The notes below the pieces were generated by a model that did no database searches, was not told where the DNA came from, and saw nothing but the letters and a program-made list of their open reading frames with translations. Made by a program: the position numbers and the translations under genes. A DNA stretch of 64,000 nucleotides from Eopsaltria australis (Eukaryota > Chordata > Aves > Passeriformes > Petroicidae): NCBI GenBank assembly GCA_034509425.1, contig JAVTVJ010011652.1, positions 2,681,001 to 2,745,000 of the forward strand, written 5' to 3'. This document shows positions 1 through 20,000 of this stretch, piece after piece; the first letter of the stretch is position 1; each line of letters begins with the position of its first letter.

Positions 1-621
1 GACTCTGGATAGCCTTCTTTAGGGAGTATGAGTTGATCCATAACACAACAGTGTTTTGCTCATGGTGTGCACCTCATATGACTGAAAAGTTGAGAAACAT
101 TTTAAATTTGTAATCCTGTAAACATTTAAAATCTTCGAAATTTAGTATAAATAAAATACTCATAAGCTTCTCCTACCTGTGAAATGAATTTTGCAGAGTT
201 CATGTGCCCTCTGGTGAGGAGGTTCTGCTATCCATAACTTGTGGACAATCTATAGAACAGCATGCCAGTTCCTCTCTCCAGAGCAGCTCAATAGGACTGT
301 GGAAGAAGGGAGGAAGACAGTAAGGGGTTGGCTTGGTAATTGGGAAAACATCTTATCTATGGATCCTGATCCATTAGGCTGATAAGTTTTAGTCTTTGGA
401 CAAAATTGATGTTAAGCACACATGTTGAATTTAATTTTTTTGCTTGTTTTTCTGACTCAGTTTGATCTGAAATACTTTGGGATATTGTTCTACGTTACTT
501 GAAACCATCAAAAAATTAACACATGAGCTTTGTACAACAGTCTACACATATGATCAGAATAATTTAGCTCTGAAGTTTGTGAGACTAAATAGTTTCTGGT
601 TTTATTTTCTTTTCCATTTAG
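1..621 (+). other. CCDC186: CCDC186 intron (5' end cut by window)
   Basis: AT-rich sequence with no coding signal, ending in a pyrimidine-rich acceptor before 622. The remaining introns (765-3156, 3413-3996, 4187-5250, 5332-6354, 6566-7598, 7819-8494) likewise hold only short chance frames. I see no embedded RNA gene or recognisable transposon in them. Confidence 0.8.
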
Positions 622-8578
<7,957 letters not shown>

Positions 8579-8930
8579 CTAAAACTTCTGGGGACTAACC
8601 AACGTGAAGATGCAGAAAAGGCAGGTGCTGCAGACCACTGTGTTTTACATTCTGCCTGCCAGCACAAGCATCTGGGCTTTTGCAAAAGAAGCCTTTGGCC
8701 GCACAGGCTCACTCATGTGAGAGATCAACAAGGTTTGGCATCCATGTGGTTCTGTCTACCCAGCACCAGCCTGAGGCACTGCTGAAATTCACTGCACACT
8801 ACATTTATCTGAAACTTCTATTTGAAATACAGATGCTTTGCAGTGCAGACTGTTTGGAGTGAGTTGCCGTGAGATTTTAATTTCTGCACTGTGTAATTAA
8901 TCAGTCTCTTAATGATGGAGCTTGAAAAAA

Positions 8931-8936
8931 AATAAA
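8931..8936 (+). terminator. Proximal poly(A) signal, CCDC186
   Basis: Canonical AATAAA in an A-rich context, 353 nt after the stop codon. It could give a short UTR isoform. The downstream G/T-rich element is modest. Confidence 0.4.
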
Positions 8937-9820
8937 GCCAATTATGTCTTAGTTGCTATTGAACATATCCAGTGTTACTGAGCTTTAAGGGCTGTCAGAC
9001 ATTTATTTCCTTTCTTGCATATTATTTCTGATCTTTGGGTTGATAAAGCATTTTTGACATATGCATGGAATAATGCTTTGTCACAAAATGTTGGGTTTTA
9101 AGTGGTAGCCATAATACTGCATATTTTCTGCTTTAGGTTAACATTCAACTGGTCAGTTTCTTTATTCCAGAGGAGTGAAGCAGCAGTAAAACTAAGGGAT
9201 TAGAAAGTGTTCTGATTCAGTTCTTGAGTTCATATAATTGAAACCAATGTCAGTTCAGCAAATCTTGTAAACCCTTGGTCCTTAGATGTGTGGATCTAAA
9301 GAAGTCTGATAGCAGATAATTGGTTAATAAAGTTCTCTGGGCTTCTGCATAACTAACAGCATTTAAGAAATCAGAATTTTAGCTGCCCGTGGTATGTACA
9401 CGTAGACATGGTGATTGCATCTGTTTTCAAAGACAAATCAAACCTAACTAAATTTTCTCATTAGCTGTGGCTAGACCAGCTAGTGAAAATAATGGTAAGA
9501 AGAAATACATCTAAATGGGATTTTAATCTATTGTTGGACTGTGAACGTGGCACAGAAATCTGTGCAACTCCTTGATTTTACTTTTGTGAAGAATTAGTTG
9601 GTTAAGATGGCACAAACTGAGAACTGTTATTTAGTCCTTCAGTGGCTGAGAGGGTGATGAAGGAAGACTATCAAGGTGGTAAGATTTGAGTTAGTCACAA
9701 CATCATATTCATATTTTAATTCCAGGATAAGTAATATACAGGATGTGAAATATCTTTATTCCAGCAGTAAATGCGTAGTTTATTTATCTATCGCCTTTTG
9801 ACCAAAATCAGATCACAGTG

Positions 9821-9828
9821 TAAATACA
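9821..9828 (+). promoter_or_regulatory. Pumilio response element in 3' UTR
   Basis: TGTAAATA matches the UGUANAUA consensus bound by PUM1/PUM2. It is on the sense strand of the inferred CCDC186 3' UTR. Binding is inferred from the motif only. Confidence 0.3.
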
Positions 9829-12283
9829 TACTTCAGGTTTTTATTAAATACTTGAACTTCCTATTGCCATGAAAAAAGAGGCAATGTACATTTACAGTAG
9901 CAATGTTTTAGCTACTTTAATCAAAAAAGGGGGTATGGGAGGGAGAATCTGTCTTACTGCAGGCACCATTTGCATCGTACACAAAATTGGGGACCTGATC
10001 TGGCAGCACAGAGGAGGATAATTGATCAGACATCTGGGTGAATTAGGGGTGTGAACTCCATTTTCAGATGCCACTGAGTTACCTGAGCTTTGTAAAAAAA
10101 CAAATTGAGGAAAAGAGCCCAATTTGGTTTGAATAGTTTGGTTCAAGACAGTGGGGCTTCCTTGTTAGTTTAAAGATAGGCATCTCTGAAAGTCCTTGTG
10201 GGATCAAGATCTGGTTTGTGGTCCAGAGAGTTTCAGGTGTCTGGGATGGCAGGTCCCTTCAGTGTCAAAGGATTAAGTATTCCTTAGAAAGGGAGAATGG
10301 GAACTAATTGTTTAAAACCTGAGCGAGCATTATATAAAAACTGCAAGCCTTTAATCTGGGTGGGTTTTTATACATCTATTTTTCTAATTCCTGAGAGCAA
10401 TGGTTATCTGAAATGTTAGGAAATTTGGGCCAGTCCAGTCATGGGACTACCTCTGCTTTACTGTTTAAGTGATGTGAAGAGGAAAATACCTGGCTCTGCT
10501 GACACAGATTTGTCACAGCTTCCAGGAAGCAAACAGACAGTTGTTCGTGGCTGAGCTTGAATCTTCTGCTGAGAGAAAGTACTTTAGAACAATTTGCATG
10601 CTAAAACATAGCTTAGCTCTTGTATGTTTGTGTTTTCATGCTTTAATGTACCAGATCTCTGGATGTTTTCAGGCATTCAGCTGAATGACTCCAGTATTTT
10701 AGATACCATGTTAATATTGTAATCTTTTAATGTATGTTCTCCAGGTGTACAGTGTGAATGAAGGAGGGGTGTGGTGCAGATGGAATCAGTGCAATGACTT
10801 TGTGGAAATTCTTTTTTCTTTTTGGCATGGTTGTTTCTCCTTTTATTTTGAGAAACCTACTTAGCTGTCCTCCTGCCCTGCTGGAAATGCTGCTTGCTCT
10901 TTGTAGCACTAATGACTTCTCAGACTTTTTTTTTTTCCCTTAGAGACACACAAAGCAGCCAAAATCCCATGTTGTTTATTGTGCACGGTGTTCTCATGGA
11001 CCAAAGCTGTCATCCACAGGTGTTACTTTAAACATATCTGTTAGAGATGGAGAAGTCACTCTGGCTTACACATTTGGCATGTGACTCTCCAGTCAACCCA
11101 GAGTGTGATGAGTACCTGGTGGGGTCAGCCAGCAACTTGGCATAAGGATGTTCCTCCTTTTTGAGAGGCAGTGATGGATCAGCCATAAAGTGTTGCTGGC
11201 TCTGTTTCCATGGGTAGCTTGTCAGAAATGTGATGCTGTCAGTGCAGTACTGAGGACACTTTCTGTGGAAAGGTGTTTCTGTGGGGTGGCTCACACAGGT
11301 GAGTGCCAGCTGGTGCAGGGTGGGTGCAAGACTTCTGTAGCAATCTCATCCCAATTATCCTTGTTTTGCAAATTGTATTATGAACCTGAAACTGAAAACT
11401 GTCCTCAGATAAACTGAATTTTAGAGATAAACTGGTAAATTCATAAACTAATCATGAAGGCAGCCTGGAGCATTTAGCTACATGCCTGTCACTGAAATTC
11501 AGTGTCCATTAGACATGTAATTGCTACAGGCTGCTTTTGAAAATTCCAAGCTTGTGGCTGGTTGTGTCTTACAAGCTTAAACATCTGTTTCTTAAATACT
11601 CAGGGTGCTCTTTGAATTCAAACATCGCACAAACAGATGTTGCTAGAGGCCCTACAAGGAAGCTGCCTATGCTTTTCCAACCTCTGTAAAATCCGGCACT
11701 GTCATTGTCTGGAGCCAGACCCTCTGACCTAAAGAACACCATTTTATGCTGTAGAAATCACTGGCTTGCTGCCACACAGACTTGTGCAATATTTTTAATT
11801 GTAGTCCAGAAAACTGGAGATTGATTTCTTCCTTGAATATTTTCTCATTATCTTCACTTGTTGATACCTGTAGTATCTCCCTTAAAATATTTTTTATTGC
11901 AATGATTTGGTTCATAACTAAAAAAAGAAAACTTTAAAACTGGTATGTCTGGCTTCCACTGCATCAGGTGTTAAGCTGAGTGTCCACATGCTGCAGAGAC
12001 CTGAATCTAGGGAGGGATTCAGAGGGCAAGGCCTGTCCCAAGGGGCCTTCACCCTCCCTGTGCCAGTCACTGTGACAGTGAACACCAGCAGTAGGTGGCA
12101 CAAGAAATCAGGTGTGCCCTGTCCAGGGACAGCTGGCTGCATTGCAGAGGGAGCTGGGTGGTATTTAGAGCTTTTCCAAGATGGGTGTTTCCTTCCCATT
12201 TCTGTGTTCTGACTGAAACTATGTTGATTCTTCCAATCCTATGTGTGTCAGTCCTGTACACAGAATGTCTGTTGATTTAATTT

Positions 12284-12341
12284 TGTAGATACCTGTTTCT
12301 GTATAAAGTTTTCGAAGGTATTGCTATACCTTATGTATATA
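12284..12341 (+). promoter_or_regulatory. Pair of Pumilio-type elements next to poly(A) signal
   Basis: TGTAGATA (12284-12291) and TGTATATA (12334-12341) both fit UGUANAUA. They lie 15-72 nt upstream of AATAAA. The second also resembles the UGUA element read by cleavage factor Im. Confidence 0.35.
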
Positions 12342-12355
12342 CTGTACTTTGAAAT

Positions 12356-12361
12356 AATAAA
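12356..12361 (+). terminator. Distal poly(A) signal, probable main end of CCDC186
   Basis: AATAAA with an upstream TGTA-rich stretch (TGTATATA at 12334, TGTAGATA at 12284) and a downstream T/G-rich element at about 12375-12405. This is the textbook arrangement of a strong cleavage site. Sequence character becomes more GC-rich immediately afterwards. Confidence 0.55.
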
Positions 12362-12380
12362 TATACAAACGTATGAAAGC

Positions 12381-15300
12381 CTTGTTTGGGTCTGTGGTTT
12401 GTCCCATTATTTGCTGCTGCGTGACTCCAGGTTGTGGTGGCAGCAGGGTCTGTGCTGGGTGCTCATCCCTGCTCGTGATGCCTGTACACAAACACTCTGG
12501 GCTAAAAGCACCTGGACTGCCTGCAGGCTGTTCTTGCCACCACCAAAACCCTTCTTGTTCCCCTCGAGCGGCTCTGACTGCGCTCAGGGAATCCGAGCAG
12601 TGCTGCAGGGCTCTGCCCCTGCCGTGCTCGCTCCAGCCCCTGCGTTCCTATTGCAGGCGCTAAACGGGAGGTGGCAGTGCCTGTTCTCCGGTACTGCCGG
12701 TGCGAGGAGCAGCACAGCCAGGGAGGGACAGCACCTCTCCTGCTGCATCCATCCCTTGGGAATGGCGCTGGACAGGGGTGGCTGTAACTGCAGTTCAGGA
12801 CTGCAGTTCCTCTGAGTGCCCTCGGTGCCTTTCCCTTCCATAATGTGAGTTTGAGAATCCCACAATCCCAGCAGCAAGGACTGCTTCCTTGGCTGCAGCT
12901 CTGCGTTTGCTCCTCTGATTTATTTATTCTCATCTAGAGATTTAACACAGTTTGTTTTTTAGCCATGACAGTATTTTTTTATAAAAACAGTAAATGATGC
13001 TGTCTGGTTGCTGGGGATGCTTATATTAAAAACCTGGGGATGGGATTGGTATGGGCTGTCCTGCCCTTGTAGTGAGCCAGAAAAAGGGAAGAATACAGTG
13101 AAGGTGATAATTTAGGGAGTTTTTTCTAGTATCTCCCAGAGTACCTTAAATGAGAGAAGGGGGTGTCCTATTTTTTGCTGAAATTTAATGCCAAACAACC
13201 TCAAGCTTCCTAGGACCAGGCCAGTGGCTCCCTGTGATGTCTCTGGTTACAGTTACCTGCATGACCCTTTGTTGAAATTGCTTTGCAGCTCACAGTTTTT
13301 TTCCAGCTTTTCCCATTGATAGCAGGTACAGTTGTTGATGACAGATGCGACCAAAAATCAAGGTTTATTTGTACTTCATGAATATTTAACGCTGCTGCTT
13401 GGAAACAACAGCCTGAAGCTAAACTTCCTCAAATACTAATTTTGACTTTGGTGGTATTTGCAAGTGGCCATTTGGCAAACAACTTCCTACCCCTTTTTTT
13501 GGGTCTGTGTCTGAGCCTGACCCAGCCCAGCTCTGCATGCAGAAGTAAGCCAGGCTGATACTGCAGCTACTGGGTGATAAATATCTAACCAAGTGCAGCA
13601 GTTCTCTTCTCTGGCTGATTGTGAATGAGGAAATCATCACTGCTATTTTTCTCTCCCTCTCTCTGCTTTATTTTAAGGGGATTTTTAATAGCGAGCTCTG
13701 CTGGAGGTTTTGTTGTTGCGGTTGTTTTTAGGCTATTTTGCATCAAACCACAGTGGGTCTGTGCCAGATTTTGCGAGATTTTTGCATGCATAAATGTAAC
13801 TGTTGCAGTAGCAGAGTGCTGCTGAACAAGTTGTTCTCATCTAACGTGTATAAATATGCTGTTAGATGTGTTTGTTGCTGTTCTGCTCCAGTGGGTGCCT
13901 TATAGTCAGGAAATCCTCTGGTCCTTGGGTGTCACTGGGCTCTTGACCATGTGCAGCTGCCTGATCTTGGCAGGGCTGCTCAAATGAAGCACCTTGCTCA
14001 CTTACAGGCTGAATGTCTAAGAGCTTATTAAGAAGTTTTTATTTTAAAATGATGGAATAAGGAAAAGCAGCAGCTGAAAGCACGAAGTCTATGAGCTCTG
14101 ACCAAAGTGCTGGTGTTTCACACAAGGTAGGTGAGCACAGCCAGGCAGGCACTGCTGCTCCTTCTTGGTGTGTCCTTAAGCACTGCCCTGGGCCATTCCA
14201 ACCTGCAGTTCTTTGGGAGCTGCTGCTGCCTTTGGAGATGGATTGAAGCAGGGTGCAAATGCAAGGCAGAGTTTATTCAAGCTGCAATCTGCAGCCAGAC
14301 AGAAGGGTTTGTGAGGCTGCACTGTGAAATGAAGTTGTTGAAAATACTCTGAAAATGATAGATCTTAAATTATTTTAACTCCAGTCAGTGCTTGGCACAG
14401 GGGAGGAGAAGGTGAGAATTACTTATATCAACACTGTGGGTAAAAGCAGCATATGGCTGAAAAAAACAGACCTAGACCTGTGTTGTGGGCCTGCAAATTC
14501 CCTGAAAACTCTGCAAGTCAAGAAGGTTGAAAAACCAAACTTGGGCTCAGAGCTCTGACCTGTTCACGTTGTAAGTGGCTTGTGCTAATAAACTGCCCTG
14601 GCTTCACCTTAGTAATTAGATCAGAGCAATATTGATTAGACAGAATCTTGAAAGTATTGAAGGGTTTCACGCTTCTGGACAAGAGCTCTTCAGCCATACA
14701 GTGAAATGAGAAATCAGAACGAGCTGCTGTCAGCTTCTCATGGCTCAACATCTGGAGTGACACAGGCTGCTGACAGCCAAACCTGTGATGCCCTTTCCCC
14801 TGTCCCTTCCCCATACCATGTGTCTGCTTTGACCTAGGGCTCACTCACACCTTGGGGGTGGCTGGCACAGGGAACAGGACTGTCCCACAGGTGAGGTTTT
14901 TGCCTGTCCACCTGCTCCCAAAGCTATCCAAGCAGCTCTCGGTGCACTGCAGGTAACAGCTCAGCCTTTTAAGGCAAACGAGGATATTTGTTTTCCCTGG
15001 CAGTGCTGCTCTGTGACCTGCAGGTTGTCCAGGGTGGTTGCACAGCTCCCACATCCTCTGTGCTGCTCAGTCAGACTGCCTTGAGCAAGGCAGGATAGCT
15101 GGCAGTGAAACCCCTCCACAGCTCCAGGTAAAACCTCCCCCAGAATCCACAGCCCCTTGTTTCGCTTGGCTTTAACCAGACATTTCTGGGATCTAGAAAG
15201 ATCAGCTAGTGCCAAGCAGGTGTTTTCCATCAGCAAGGATTGGCACAGGAAAGCCTCTGCTTCATAAACCAACCTGATAAAGAGAGCAGCCATCAATCCA

Positions 15301-16274
15301 GGTACCTGTGACCTTGGACACTGTGCTTGGGAGCCCTCATGGTCTTTCCTGGGCTGTCCAAACCCAATGCCAAATGCATCAAAAGGTCTCCTGCCAGCAG
15401 GGAATGACTACCACGCAGGCACTTCAAAAATGTAGGCACACCTCTAAACCAGGACCTGACCAAACACAGGGTGGATCGAGTCACCTTCACTCCTCAGGCA
15501 GGTGAAGCCCTTGGAGAAGACACACGGCAGATTTGGCAGCAGGCCTGTAGCACGAGGCTCACAGATTGCTGTTTTTTGTTTACCTGAATTATATCAAACT
15601 ATTTCCCGCTCTCAGAATTTCCTTGCAGTCTTCCAAGGCTGCTTGTTGATGCTGAAAGATCAGTCAAGTATTTCAAAGTGATTTGACCTTGCTTGGGTTG
15701 GTGACAGAGCCCAGACCTCGTGGGTAGTGGTCACCTTGCAGTGCCAGAGCCACTGTGGCGTGTCACTCGTTAAAGACAATGTTCAGGCAACTGTGAGCAA
15801 TGCCAGGGCACAGAGGCAGCTGAGCTCCCTCCCATCGCACTGAAGAGAGCGTGGTTTAGCTTCTCTTGGCTTTGGTGGCAGCTGAAACAATAGGAATGTC
15901 CCCAAAGGCCAGGACTTGCAATCCAAGGGATTCTCTAGAGAGCAATAAATGGGGGTTCTTACGTTTCATTAATTGTGTATCAGAGCAAACACTGGAAAAA
16001 CACCAACCAGCCAAAGCAGTGAGTTTAGCACTGACTGCTGGGGGGAGGCCTCTGCCAAGAAAGCAGCCTTGGATCAGAGAGCAAGGAAGCAAAGCTCTTC
16101 CAAAGGGTGATTCAGAGCAGCCTCACAGGTTCCTGTGCTGCTGCCCCGTCACCCCCAGCACGGAGGAGTAGCTCCTGTCTGGCCACCATCCTCTGTGTGG
16201 ATGCCTTGGGACCAGTGAGGAGCCTGCCTCAGACACAGCTGCCAGGGAGGTCAGCTGGGGTTCTGATCCCTCAG
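12381..16274. other. Intergenic, no gene seen
   Basis: Unique-looking sequence between the CCDC186 end and the CR1 fragment. A moderately GC-rich stretch lies at about 12540-12780, and the rest is mixed. Short open frames here carry no recognisable domain. Confidence 0.6.
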
Positions 16275-17010
16275 ATCATGGAATCACAGGATCATTTGAT
16301 TGGAAAGGGCCTTAAAGGCCATCTATTTCCAAGCCCTCTGCCATGGGGACACCTTCCACTAGACCAGGTTGCTCAAAGCCCCATCCAGCCTGACCTTGAA
16401 CATTTCCAGGGATGGGGTATCCACAACTTCTCTGTTCAATTTGTGTCAGTGCCTCATCAACCTTGCAGTAAAGAGTTTCTTCTTAATATCTAACAAAACC
16501 TGCACTCTTTCAGTTTGAAGCCATTCCCCCCTGTCCTACAATAAATATTTATAATAATATTTATAATAATATGATATGATATAATAAATATTTATTTTAC
16601 TAATAAAAATTAGTAAAAAGTCCCTCTCCATCTCTTTAGCCCCCTTAGGTACTGGAAAGTGCTGCAAGTTCTCCCTGCAGCCTTCTCTTCTGCAGGCTGA
16701 ACAGCCCCAACTCTTTCAACCTGTATTCATAGCAGAGGTGTCCAGCCCTCTTTGTTGTCCTCTTCTGAACTTTCTCCAATGGGTCCCTCATTTTTCTTCT
16801 GCTGGTTCCCCAGAGGTGGATGCAGCCCTCCAGATGGGGTCTTGCCAGAGTGGAGCAGAGGAGGAGAATCTGGCCTGCTGGCCATGCTCCTGTGGATGCA
16901 GCCCAGGACATGATTGGCTTTCTGGGCTGCCAGCACACACTGCCAGCTCACACTGAGCTTCTCACCGACCAGCACCCCCAAGTCCTTCTCCTCGGGGATG
17001 CTGCTTGTCC
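16275..17010 (-). mobile_element. CR1 LINE, 5'-truncated 3' fragment
   Basis: Read on the + strand, the element begins with its inverted 3' end (ATCATGGAATCACAGGATC) and runs through familiar CR1 blocks such as CTTCCACTAGACCAGGTTGC, GGGATGGGGTATCCACAACT and AGCTTCTCACCGACCAGCAC. On the - strand, 16645-16938 translates to the C-terminal end of the CR1 reverse transcriptase (LARPHLEGCIHLWG, EKVQKRTTK, YRLKELGLFSLQKRRLQGEL). Upstream the protein homology moves to another frame, so the copy is dead. As is usual for CR1, it is 5'-truncated with no obvious target-site duplication. An AT-rich insertion interrupts it at 16540-16617. Confidence 0.93.
16540..16617. repeat. AT-rich microsatellite-like tract inside CR1
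   Basis: About 75 bp of AATA/TATT-type repeats (aataatattt, atgatatgat, aataaatatt) replace roughly 20 bp of the CR1 consensus between CCTGTCCTA and AAAAAGTCCCTC. It is best explained by microsatellite growth within the old element. Confidence 0.7.
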
Positions 17011-20000
17011 CTGCAAAAGGCCTAAAATCAACATACAGGGGAGAGGAAGGAAACTGGCTAGCTGGCTAAAGACTGAGGGATGGGGGAAAAAGAGAAGTGG
17101 TTTTTTTAGAAAGGCCATCCTGGCACAAGAGCAAACCCTACTTGCTCTTGGAGTGTCACAGCTTTCCTTCTCCTCTGCAGAATGTGCTCAGGGTGCTGCG
17201 TGCCCAGATCTGGAGTGCAGCTGACAGCATGATCTTAACTTCTCTTTGTTCAACCCTGGGGCATCCAAACATGCATTTCTGAGTGGCTATATATGAAAGA
17301 GAAACAGAAAAGTCTCTCTTTGCAAACGTGGCACAGAATTGACTTGCACAATTGTATTTACTTTGGAGGTTCCTTCTGGGAAGCATCTGCCTGTTCTGGT
17401 CTGTGTGTCAGCTTGCAGCCCCATCAATTTTCCCTTTCCCTCTTTCTTCTCCATGCTTCTGGGAGTTCAGTGCCTGTGTGGGAGCCAGGGACCCCAGCCC
17501 CTGCCAGACCTCACTCAGCTTTGTGATTCCTGACATCACGTTTCCCCCAAGGAGCAGGACACAGAGCAGTGCAGGAACCAATCCTGGGCAGAGAGCACAG
17601 AAGTAGAAATGCATGAGCAGGGTGAGAGGGAAGGAAAAAGCAGAATCTAACTTCTGATGGGTTTAGAGGAGAAAAAGATTGTTGGGGGTGTGTGTGTGTG
17701 ATTGCTTTGTTTTTCTTTTACAAACACCACCAGCAAGAAATATAATTGGTAATATATAAGAAAACACAGCTCTCAACTGGGAAAACATACATGTATGATT
17801 TGACTGTCAGCTCATACAAGAAAGGGGAAATTGTGTTACAACAGTACCGGGAATAAAGAACTTGAGGGTTTGCATGAATCCATCAAGAGCCCTGCACTAC
17901 TGTTTTAGGATACCTGTGTTGCTGGAGATACCTTGAAAGCAGAACTACCAGGAATAAGGAGTGGCTTTGCTAAATGGCCCAGAGAAAGATACAATCCCAA
18001 GCTCATTCTCATGGGAAGATGTGCATCCAGAAAAGGACAAGCAAAATGTGACCACTCAAAAGTACCTAGATATCCTTCTGAGTTACTCTGAAAACCCTTT
18101 GCACAGCTGCTGACAAAAGTCTGAAAATGGCTGGTGCCAAGCATACGCATCTATCATGATGGGTAATGTTGCATCATCATTTCCTGATGATCCTATTTTC
18201 CTGTCCTTACCCCTTTGTTGTCCCACGTGAAGGTTAGAAGGTTAGAAGCACTTGATGACCAGGAGTGTTGGGTTTTGCCTGTGCAGAACAAATTCTTCCT
18301 GATCCTTGCAGGCATCTTCTAGGCACTGCTATCATAATGAAAACTTTAAAGATTTCATGTAGTGCAGCAACAACTTTAATCCAAGCACTGATACATGAAA
18401 ATGAAAGGGGCAGAGGAGTGTGTTGGCCATTGTGAAGGGGCAAGGGAGGAATTGCAAAGCCAATCCTTTGCAGTTTGGTTTTGCAGGGGCGAGCACAAGG
18501 TGTGCGAAAGGGAAAGCGCCGTGCGCAGCTCTCGAGTGTCCGTGTCTGCAGAGATGCCCTGACTGCAACGCCAAGAAAATCAAACCTGCAGCCAAGAAAA
18601 ACACCATTAAAATGATGCAATGACATAAGCTGAGTGCCGCTCGTGGAATCCAAATTACACGCAGAACAATCAAGAAGGAAAACACCGATGACATTTGCTT
18701 GTGTAACAGGGGTGTCGACCTCCCCGCTGGCAGGCAGGCAAGGGCACAAGTGCAGGCACAAGTAAAACCAGTGACTTGACCTCACTGAAAGCATCAACCA
18801 GGCCTGTCCCTTAGGGGCAATACTGCTGTCACCACAAAGACTGCATGTTCAGGTTTGTACATTTTAAACTAGTTCGTTGAAATCCACCACATTTAAAAAC
18901 CGCACTAGGACAGACCCGCCTGATGAGCAGGGCCAGGCAAGAAAGCTGCAGCTCAGCACCAGGACACTGCCTCCTGCTCAGATGAAAAGCTGGATAAGGA
19001 AATGCTTAGCATTTTTTGAAAAAAGAAGAAATACACTTCACCAAGGGATCTTTGAGATCTGTGTCAGGAGGGGTTGTACCCGTAAGATGAGTGCTGGTGG
19101 TCGCACTGCAGGTGGGAGGCAGGTGTGGGGTATTTTCTCTAGATTTCTGCTCCATGTGTTTTACAGGCTATGGAAATGTTGTGATGCCAACACTATTTAT
19201 AATGGCAATGCACCCAGGTTATAGAATAGCCATGAGAAAATGCAAATCCACACAAAAATAAAAGCATTCTGGCTCTATATTATGCTAAAAAGCAGTGAAT
19301 GAAAATTTCTCGAACAGGGAGTAAAAGGCATTTTATTTACCCATTGCTCCTTATTAATGGGATGTTCTGGGGTATCTACTGATGAGTAGCATTTATTGTT
19401 CATGCTTCACAGCTTCATCTGTACTTTAGACTTTAACATAAGCAGCATGATACCACCCCTGATAAGTGGGAGAGAGGAAATAGGTGGACAACACAAGGTG
19501 TTCCCACGAAAATCTCAGTTCCTCTCAATGCAGAGAACCTACAGGATGCAGTGAGTGTTGCTCAAATGCAAACATCCTACTCAGGAGGCACCCCCTCAAA
19601 CTGGGAAGGAGAGGTCATCTGGTGCCTTTAAACACAACCTTCAGTTACCACATCCTCAGGGTCCCCTGGTCACTGCTGGCCTCACCCTCACACAGTGGGA
19701 TGCAGCCGCAGGCTCATTTGAGGTCATTTGTGGTGGACCCCAGGCTGGACTCACAGCACTGCCCTCACCCCACACCCAGACAGCAGCTCTGCAGGGAGGC
19801 TCTTGCAAAGAGCTCTCAGTGGAGCCTCCCCTCAGGCTCAAACCCACAGACAAGCCACTTCCTCCCCTGCCCACCTCTTCCCCGTAAAATGCCTCTTTGC
19901 TGGCAGCTTTGGGACCAACAGGTCTGCGAGTGATAAAGAAGTAGCACCCAGAGTCATAAGGCTACAGAAAGTCCCCAAGAACAAAAGAATAATTTAAATG

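Larger units (their letters stand above)
8579..12380 (+). other. CCDC186: Probable CCDC186 3' untranslated region
   Basis: No credible coding sequence follows the stop. AATAAA occurs at 8931-8936 and 9326-9331, and again at 12356-12361, where it is followed by a G/T-rich stretch (ttgtttgggtctgtggtttg) typical of a cleavage downstream element. Pumilio-type motifs (TGTANATA) occur at 9821, 12284 and 12334. The density of such 3' UTR signals just before 12356 suggests a long UTR of about 3.8 kb with proximal alternatives. The extent is inferred, with no transcript evidence. Confidence 0.5.

Noticed and set aside
16645..16981. Apparent small - strand genes
   Set aside because: These are pieces of the decayed CR1 reverse transcriptase, not host genes.
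18234..18797. 187-aa - strand frame
   Set aside because: No domain, no plausible promoter or splice context, and overlapping frames on both strands. The local sequence is low in stops by chance.
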